Assembly: GCA_020217065.1 (NCBI GenBank)
Contig: JAIWOB010000095.1
Coordinates: 1-10,000 of the forward strand
Origin: Chloroflexota bacterium
Lineage (GTDB): Bacteria > Chloroflexota > Anaerolineae > Anaerolineales > Villigracilaceae
Length of the DNA: 10,000 nucleotides
Direction of reading: 5' to 3'
The notes under the pieces are model-generated. The model was given only the letters and a program-made list of their open reading frames with translations, had not been told where the DNA came from and did not search any database. The translations under genes and the position numbers were made by a program. This document shows positions 5,880 to 10,000 of the stretch, in pieces; positions within the stretch are counted from its first letter, which is position 1; every line of letters starts with the position of its first letter.

Positions 5880-6854
5880 ATACTTCTTGTAAACCCAATA
5901 CAACAGCGGATTATAAACTCTGTCCAGGGCTTGCGCGGCGCGTTTGACTTCGCCGCCGAAGCCGCGCTTGAAGCGGTAGACTCCCCACAAGCCGTCATGG
6001 CGAGTCTCAAAGTTGGCTTCGAGGGTTTCTTCGTCTTCGTCAGGGACGCCCCACAAATCGTATTCTTCACAGCCGCGCGCTTTTGCCCAGCGGATGGCTT
6101 GCCATTGCAGGAGATAGGTCGGCATTCGGTTGCGCTCGCGGTCGTTGGATGCGCCGTAGACGTACCAGGCGCGTTTCCCATTGGCAAAGACCATCAGCGA
6201 GGCGAGCGGTTTGCCTTCGTATTCGGCGACCAGCAGTTCGCAAGTCCCTTTGGGATGGAACAATTCGTAAGTGCGCTGATAATATTCTTTGGAATGCACG
6301 CCGAAGTTGTCTCGTCCGCCTGTGACGGTCATCATCTCGTGGAAGGCGGAGAGGTCGTCCCATACGCGGACGGTCACGCCTTTTTTTTCGGCAAGACGAA
6401 TGTTGTAGCGGCATTTGGGCTTCATCCGCGCCAAAATTGTTTCTTCGCTATCTTTGATGGAAACGACGATAGTGCGGGGGGGTTGGATGTTATGAGAAGA
6501 AAGGATGAAGGATGAACGCTTCGCGTGAAGGATGAAATCTTCGCTCCATGAATCGGGTTCAATTTTTAGGAAGATGGCGCGATTCTTTTTGCAGATGGAA
6601 TCGACTTCTTTCCAAAACTCTTCACTATTCCCCATCACCTTTTCGCTATTCGCCAACTTGGGCATATAACCAATCGTCAAGCCCAGGGGGAGACGGCGAA
6701 AGAGGATTTGCGCGCCAACTTTATTATTGATAATTCGCGCGGGTTTCCAGCCAAAGTTTTTTTTGAGTTCGCCCCATTCGCCCAATTGAAGCAGGTGCGC
6801 TTCGGGATGGGATTGTAGAAATTGATTCCAAGCGGCAAGGGTGACTTCGGGCAT
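5862..6854 (-). CDS. FemAB/FemX-type aminoacyltransferase (GNAT fold)
   Basis: Predicted cytoplasmic tRNA-dependent aminoacyltransferase of the FemAB family, which adds amino acids to the peptidoglycan precursor; the related substrate range is broad, so the exact acceptor is open. The length of 330 residues is normal. Typical stretches are LLQLGEWGELK (21-31), FLKIEP (95-100), HNIQPPRTIV (121-130), ILARMKPKCRYNIRLAEKKGV (140-160), LLVAEYEGKPLAS (207-219), YVYGAS (231-236) and YDLWGVPDEDE (265-275). Residues 107-118 (FILHAKRSSFIL) and 68-79 are encoded by heptad repeats and look like added or replaced sequence. The ATG at 6854 lies 9 bp after the upstream stop and has no Shine-Dalgarno, so coupling to the dehydratase gene is likely. 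Its place in a polysaccharide cluster fits a cell-envelope role. Confidence 0.85.
   Translation of the reverse strand: MPEVTLAAWNQFLQSHPEAHLLQLGEWGELKKNFGWKPARIINNKVGAQILFRRLPLGLTIGYMPKLANSEKVMGNSEEFWKEVDSICKKNRAIFLKIEPDSWSEDFILHAKRSSFILSSHNIQPPRTIVVSIKDSEETILARMKPKCRYNIRLAEKKGVTVRVWDDLSAFHEMMTVTGGRDNFGVHSKEYYQRTYELFHPKGTCELLVAEYEGKPLASLMVFANGKRAWYVYGASNDRERNRMPTYLLQWQAIRWAKARGCEEYDLWGVPDEDEETLEANFETRHDGLWGVYRFKRGFGGEVKRAAQALDRVYNPLLYWVYKKYTRNRE
6503..6536. repeat. GGATGAA heptads inside the FemAB gene
   Basis: Three exact GGATGAA units lie at 6503-6509, 6510-6516 and 6530-6536; the last two are separated by 13 nt containing the small palindrome ACGC-TTC-GCGT. The array is read in frame on the minus strand as residues 107-118 of the FemAB protein. 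The same unit recurs at 6868-6895 and 8771-8798. Confidence 0.75.
6619..6653. repeat. GCGAATA-type heptads inside the FemAB gene
   Basis: Read on the minus strand from 6653 to 6619, five successive 7-bp units are GCGAATA, GCGAAAA, GGTGATG, GGGAATA and GTGAAGA, with consensus G-x-G-A-A-x-A. They encode residues 68-79 (ANSEKVMGNSEE), at a place where related FemAB proteins usually have a short loop. The repeat is degenerate, but the 7-bp period is clear. Confidence 0.5.
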
Positions 6855-6863
6855 GGCAAAAGT

Positions 6864-8765
6864 CTAAGGATGAAGGAGGAAGGATGAGGGATGAGTTTCA
6901 GACGGTTGAGGTTCGGTGATGGAACAGCCAGGGATTAATGAAGCAAGAAGAGCGGTAATGGCGGCGCGGTCGTCGGAGAGGCTGAGGGTGGTCAAGCGCT
7001 CGACGGCTTGAATCAACTTCGAGGTCGGCAGGGTCGAAGGCTCGTCGAGGCGGGAAATGTCGGGGTGCGGAGTCGGCTTGAGGGCAGAGTCAGAATCCCA
7101 GAGTTCTTCCGCCAACTTTTCGCCCGGGCGGATTCCCGTAAACGTAATCTCGATATCCTTGTGCGGTTCGAGACCCGAAAGTTTGATGAGGTCTTCGGCA
7201 AGGTCGAGGATGCGGACAGGTTCGCCCATGTTGAGGACAAAAACCTCTCCGCCGCCCTGCATGGACGCGGCTTGCAAAACGAGATAGACGGCTTCGGGAA
7301 TGGTCATGAAAAAGCGAACCATGTCGGGATGCGTGACGGTGACGGGTCCGCCGTTGGCGATTTGATTTTTGAAAATCGGGATGATGCTGCCGCGAGAGCC
7401 AAGCACGTTCCCAAAGCGGACGACGGTGAAGGCGCGGTTATGCGCGCGCGCGGCGTCGAGGACAATCATCTCGGCGAGGCGTTTGGTCGCGCCGTAAATG
7501 CTCGACGGGCGCACGGCTTTATCGGTGGAGATAAGCACAAAGCGCTCTACATTATGCGCGACTGCGGCATTGACGAGGTTGCGCGTGCCAAGCACGTTGT
7601 TGGAGATGGCTTCGACGGGATTGGCTTCCATCAGCGGGACGTGCTTGTGCGCGGCGGCGTGAAAAACCACCTGCGGCTGATGCTTGGCAAAGATGGATTC
7701 GAGGCGTTGGGCGTTGCGGATGTCGGCGATGACGGGGATGAGTTTGAGACCGGGATAATTGCCTTGCAATTCGAGCAGAATTTCAAAGATGGAATTTTCG
7801 CCGTGACCGAGCAGGACGAGTTCGGCGGGGCTGCGCCGCGCAATCTGACGACTGAGTTCGCGCCCGATGGAGCCGCCCGCCCCCGTGACCAAAACCCGCT
7901 TGCCTTCGAGCGCCTGCCCCACCTTTTCATCGTTCACGCGGACGTGTTCGCGGCGCAGCAGGTCGGTGATGTCCACCTCGCGCAGGCGGTTGACGCTGAC
8001 CTTGCCCCCAAGCAGTTCATAAATTCCAGGCATGGTGCGCGATGGGATGCCCTTCTTGCGGCATTCGTCATTGACGAGACGGATGATGCTGCCTGGCGCG
8101 GACGGAATGGCGATGATAACCTCGTCCACCTGCTGGTTGTCGAGGATGTCGGCGAGTCTGTTCACCTTGCCAATGACCGAGACGCCGTAAATCTGGTGAT
8201 TTTGCTTGGCGGGGTCGTCGTCAAGAAAGCCGATGGGGACGAGGTTGAGCTGCGAGGGACGCTGCAACTCGCGGACAACGAGAGCGCCCGCGTCGCCCGC
8301 GCCGATGATAAGGGCGCGTTTGGGCTTTGCGTTATGGCGGACGGTCACGCTGTGTTGCTCGGCGAGAATCCGCAAGGCAAAACGCGAGCCGCCGATGAGG
8401 ACAAGCGAGAGCAGCCAGTCAATGCCGAGGGCGGAGCGCGGCATTCCGGGCTGGAGGATTCCCGCGCTGATGAGCAGGAGCATGACGCCAGAGGTCAAGA
8501 CCGAAGCGGCAGTCACGGCGACGGTGATGAGCCGCAGTTCGCTGGTGCTGGCGTAAATCCACAGGCGGCGGTACAAGCCAAAGTAAAAATAAACGGGGAC
8601 TTTAATCAGCAGCGCCACCGCGCACATCATCAGGGCGGCGGGGAAATAAAACGGCAGCTGGCTTACGTCGAGGCGCAGGGCAAAACTCCCCAACACAGAC
8701 ACGGTGATGAGGGCAAGGTCGCCGATTAAGACGACGCGGTTGCGGATGTGACGACGGGAAGACAT
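6864..8765 (-). CDS. Membrane-bound nucleotide-sugar dehydratase (CapD/FlaA1/WbpM type)
   Basis: Inner-membrane enzyme of 633 residues, predicted to act as a UDP-N-acetylhexosamine 4,6-dehydratase or epimerase in polysaccharide synthesis. It has four N-terminal membrane segments (about 11-31, 42-65, 78-101 and 113-133), a CoA-binding-like Rossmann domain with GAGDAG (155-160), and the catalytic SDR domain with TGAGGSIG (294-301), STDKAV (413-418) and YGATK (424-428). Many long WbpM-type enzymes have Met instead of the catalytic Tyr; here Tyr424 is present. The last residues (about 624-633, HPSSFLLHP) come from a GGATGAA heptad array and are probably not part of the ancestral protein. The ATG lies directly beside another heptad array and lacks a Shine-Dalgarno. 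It sits between the epimerase and FemAB genes, all on the same strand. Confidence 0.9.
   Translation of the reverse strand: MSSRRHIRNRVVLIGDLALITVSVLGSFALRLDVSQLPFYFPAALMMCAVALLIKVPVYFYFGLYRRLWIYASTSELRLITVAVTAASVLTSGVMLLLISAGILQPGMPRSALGIDWLLSLVLIGGSRFALRILAEQHSVTVRHNAKPKRALIIGAGDAGALVVRELQRPSQLNLVPIGFLDDDPAKQNHQIYGVSVIGKVNRLADILDNQQVDEVIIAIPSAPGSIIRLVNDECRKKGIPSRTMPGIYELLGGKVSVNRLREVDITDLLRREHVRVNDEKVGQALEGKRVLVTGAGGSIGRELSRQIARRSPAELVLLGHGENSIFEILLELQGNYPGLKLIPVIADIRNAQRLESIFAKHQPQVVFHAAAHKHVPLMEANPVEAISNNVLGTRNLVNAAVAHNVERFVLISTDKAVRPSSIYGATKRLAEMIVLDAARAHNRAFTVVRFGNVLGSRGSIIPIFKNQIANGGPVTVTHPDMVRFFMTIPEAVYLVLQAASMQGGGEVFVLNMGEPVRILDLAEDLIKLSGLEPHKDIEITFTGIRPGEKLAEELWDSDSALKPTPHPDISRLDEPSTLPTSKLIQAVERLTTLSLSDDRAAITALLASLIPGCSITEPQPSETHPSSFLLHP
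6868..6895. repeat. GGATGAA-type heptads at the dehydratase 3' end
   Basis: Four contiguous 7-bp units fill 6868-6895: one exact GGATGAA, one GGAGGAA and two GGATGAG. The dehydratase reading frame passes through the array and stops just after it (6864-6866), and the FemAB ATG lies only 14 bp beyond the array. The repeat therefore supplies the C-terminus of one protein and the upstream region of the next. Confidence 0.7.
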
Positions 8766-8770
8766 TGGAA

Positions 8771-8798
8771 GGATGAATTATGAAGGATGAGGGATGAA
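8771..8798. repeat. GGATGAA-type heptads just before the dehydratase start
   Basis: Four contiguous units fill 8771-8798: two exact GGATGAA at the ends, with TTATGAA and GGATGAG between them. On the minus strand the array lies 5 nt upstream of the dehydratase ATG (8763-8765) and occupies the place where a ribosome-binding site would be. A CATAAT occurs inside it on the minus strand, which could be a chance -10. Confidence 0.7.
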
Positions 8799-8800
8799 AA

Positions 8801-8882
8801 GGAACAAGATACAAGAACCGAGAAATGAGTTGTCTGCGTCTCTTTCCTCGTTCCCTGGTTCTCACCTCTCGTTTCTCATTAC
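8801..8882. repeat. GAAACGA-type heptads forming an imperfect inverted repeat
   Basis: Left arm 8801-8828 holds four contiguous units (GGAACAA, GATACAA, GAACCGA, GAAATGA). Right arm 8841-8882 holds six units of the complementary type, including an exact TCGTTTC at 8869-8875. The two arms are imperfect inverted repeats: 8813-8830 against 8846-8863 match at 12 of 18 positions, and all but one of the differences are transitions. The right arm runs into the epimerase gene and encodes its final MRNER plus the stop at 8862-8864. This fills nearly all of the 96-bp gap between the epimerase and dehydratase genes. Confidence 0.55.
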
Positions 8883-9788
8883 TTCTACGGCTTCTTTGAC
8901 CCCTTCGGCAAGCGTCACTTGCGGGCGGAATTCGAGGATGTCCATCGCTTTTTTGGGCGTGCCGATGGAACGGTAGATGTCGCCGGCGCGGGGCTCGGCA
9001 TGGATGTGCATGGGGGCGTCGGGGAAAATTCCATAAAGAATATCGAGCAAATCGAGCAGGCGGGTTTCGACCCCTGTGCAGACGTTGAAGATTTGTCCGG
9101 GCGCGGCGGGGTGACGCGCCGCGAGCAAGTTGGCTTGCACCACGTCGCGGACATTAATCAGGTCACGGCTTTGTCCGCCGTCGCCGAAAATGGTGATGGG
9201 TTTATTATCGAGCAGGCGGCGGATGAAGATTGGCACGGCGGCGGCGTACATCGAGTCGGGTCGCTGGCGGGGACCGTAGACGTTGAAATAGCGCAGGGCA
9301 ACCACTTCAAAATCGAAGGAGCGGGTATAAAGCTCGGCGTACATTTCGGTCACCCGCTTGGAGACGGCATACGGAGATAACTGTCGCAGCGGGGTATCTT
9401 CCACAAGAGGCATGGCGGTCGAGTCGCCATACACGGCGGCGCTGGAGGCGATGACGGCGCGTTTGACGCCCGCCTTGCGCGCGGCTTCGAACAAAATAGA
9501 CGTGCCGGTAATGTTGACGTCAAAGCATTCCTGCGGCTTTTCCATTGACTCGGGGACGGAAACAAAAGCCGCCTCATGAAAAATAATTTCCACGCCGCGC
9601 ACGGCTTCCGCCACGCGGGAAGCGTCGCGCAAGTCGCCTTCGACGATTTCCACGTCGAGCCCATTTAAGTTTTCACGCTTGCCCGATGAGAAATTATCAA
9701 AGACGCGGACCTCCGCGCCCTGCCTGAGCAAAGCCTGCACAATATGTGAACCGATAAAACCCGCTCCGCCTGTGACGAGATATTTCAT
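8862..9788 (-). CDS. UDP-sugar 4-epimerase (extended SDR, GalE/WbpP type)
   Basis: Cytoplasmic NAD-dependent epimerase of 308 residues, probably interconverting UDP-glucose/galactose or their N-acetyl forms for polysaccharide synthesis. It starts with MKYLVTGGAGFIGSHIV (NAD-binding GGAGFIG, 7-13), followed by DNFSSGK (31-37), GDLRD (51-55), HEAAFVSVPES (71-81), SSAAVYGD (115-122), the catalytic YAVSK (Tyr140, Lys144), RYFNVYGPRQ (166-175), FGDGGQSRDLINVRDV (201-216) and a substrate-binding C-terminus. I use the ATG at 9786-9788 because AGGAG (9798-9802) lies 9 nt upstream and the Rossmann strand starts there; a longer frame adds 17 unlikely residues. The last residues overlap a heptad array. 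The 61-bp gap to the sugar-transferase gene and the shared strand support one operon. Confidence 0.9.
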   Translation of the reverse strand: MKYLVTGGAGFIGSHIVQALLRQGAEVRVFDNFSSGKRENLNGLDVEIVEGDLRDASRVAEAVRGVEIIFHEAAFVSVPESMEKPQECFDVNITGTSILFEAARKAGVKRAVIASSAAVYGDSTAMPLVEDTPLRQLSPYAVSKRVTEMYAELYTRSFDFEVVALRYFNVYGPRQRPDSMYAAAVPIFIRRLLDNKPITIFGDGGQSRDLINVRDVVQANLLAARHPAAPGQIFNVCTGVETRLLDLLDILYGIFPDAPMHIHAEPRAGDIYRSIGTPKKAMDILEFRPQVTLAEGVKEAVEVMRNER

Positions 9789-9811
9789 ATTTGGTCGCTC
9801 CTTTACGCTGG

Positions 9812-9826
9812 AGACTTTCGAAGTCT
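9812..9826. other. Small palindrome between the epimerase and sugar-transferase genes
   Basis: AGACTT (9812-9817) and AAGTCT (9821-9826) form a 6-bp stem around TCG. No T-run follows on the minus strand, so it is not a normal terminator. It may be an mRNA-processing or stability hairpin, or a copy of a small dispersed palindrome; no second copy was seen in the window. Confidence 0.35.
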
Positions 9827-9849
9827 TGAAAACCTCCAAAGCGCGTCGT

Positions 9850-10000
9850 CTATCTCCCAGTCCTTCTTAACACCGTGCCGATGGTTCGCAGGACAATATT
9901 GAAATCCATCGCCAGCGTGCGATGCTTGATGTAATACAAGTCGTATTCGAGTTTAATCATCGTCTCTTTGACGCTGGCGACATAGCCGTAATTAATCTGC
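9850..10000 (-). CDS. C-terminus of a polyprenyl-phosphate sugar transferase (partial)
   Basis: The last 49 residues of a protein that continues beyond the right edge. The sequence starts at QINYGYVAS, followed by LEYDLYYIKHRTLAMDF and IVLRTIGTVLRR. This is the hallmark end of the bacterial sugar transferase family (WcaJ/WbaP/PglC type), where a WQ-x-NYG motif and a YDLYYIKH segment are strongly conserved. These membrane enzymes place the first sugar phosphate on undecaprenyl phosphate to begin a polysaccharide repeat unit. It lies 61 bp upstream of the epimerase gene on the same strand, consistent with an exopolysaccharide or capsule operon. Confidence 0.88.
   Translation of the reverse strand, partial: QINYGYVASVKETMIKLEYDLYYIKHRTLAMDFNIVLRTIGTVLRRTGR

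Noticed and set aside
7008..8729. Long plus-strand ORF of 573 codons opposite the dehydratase gene
   Set aside because: Its product is rich in Asp, Gly, Arg and Ala with no recognisable motif, and the opposite strand encodes a clear, motif-complete enzyme. It is a mirror of GC-rich codon use.
9789..9839. Seventeen-residue N-terminal extension of the epimerase
   Set aside because: A Shine-Dalgarno lies inside the extension at 9798-9802, and the Rossmann fold starts right at the downstream ATG.
1..10000. CRISPR array, tRNA, rRNA or insertion sequence
   Set aside because: I found no regularly spaced identical repeats, no tRNA-like cloverleaf, no rRNA-like sequence and no transposase. The 7-bp repeats have no spacers of CRISPR size.

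Overview
The window is bacterial, moderately high in GC, and fits a member of the Chloroflexota (Anaerolineae-like). This assignment is inferred from gene content and protein style: a Thr/Pro-linker lipoprotein, compact separate SecD and SecF, a SpoIIE-type phosphatase coupled to an RCK protein, and a Cys-free family-4-like uracil-DNA glycosylase. It has not been tested by a search.

Layout. (1) 1-468, minus strand: a short lipoprotein gene whose frame meets a TAG at 46-48 but continues sensibly to the window edge, so it is probably interrupted. Its sigma70-type promoter lies at 596-624. (2) 668-2805, plus strand: three genes with overlapping ends, a SpoIIE/PP2C-like phosphatase, a two-TM RCK (TrkA-N/TrkA-C) protein whose pore loop lacks the K+ filter, and a small P-loop kinase-like protein. 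(3) 2801-5148, plus strand: secD and secF, preceded by a TATAAT, a terminator-like hairpin and a 16-codon ORF. A bidirectional terminator closes this block at 5160-5209. (4) 5208-10000, minus strand, read from right to left: the end of a polyprenyl-phosphate sugar transferase, a UDP-sugar 4-epimerase, a membrane-bound nucleotide-sugar dehydratase (CapD/FlaA1/WbpM type), a FemAB-type aminoacyltransferase and a uracil-DNA glycosylase. The first four suggest a surface-polysaccharide or cell-wall cluster running in from beyond the right edge.

The most unusual signal is a set of imperfect 7-bp tandem repeats scattered only through the minus-strand cluster. The units are GGATGAA-like, GAAACGA-like and GCGAATA-like. 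They sit at gene junctions, where they encode the last residues of the dehydratase, the epimerase and the FemAB protein, and twice inside the FemAB gene, where they are translated in frame. They recall the short tandemly repeated repetitive (STRR) heptanucleotides known from cyanobacteria. The second most interesting region is the phosphatase/RCK/P-loop operon.
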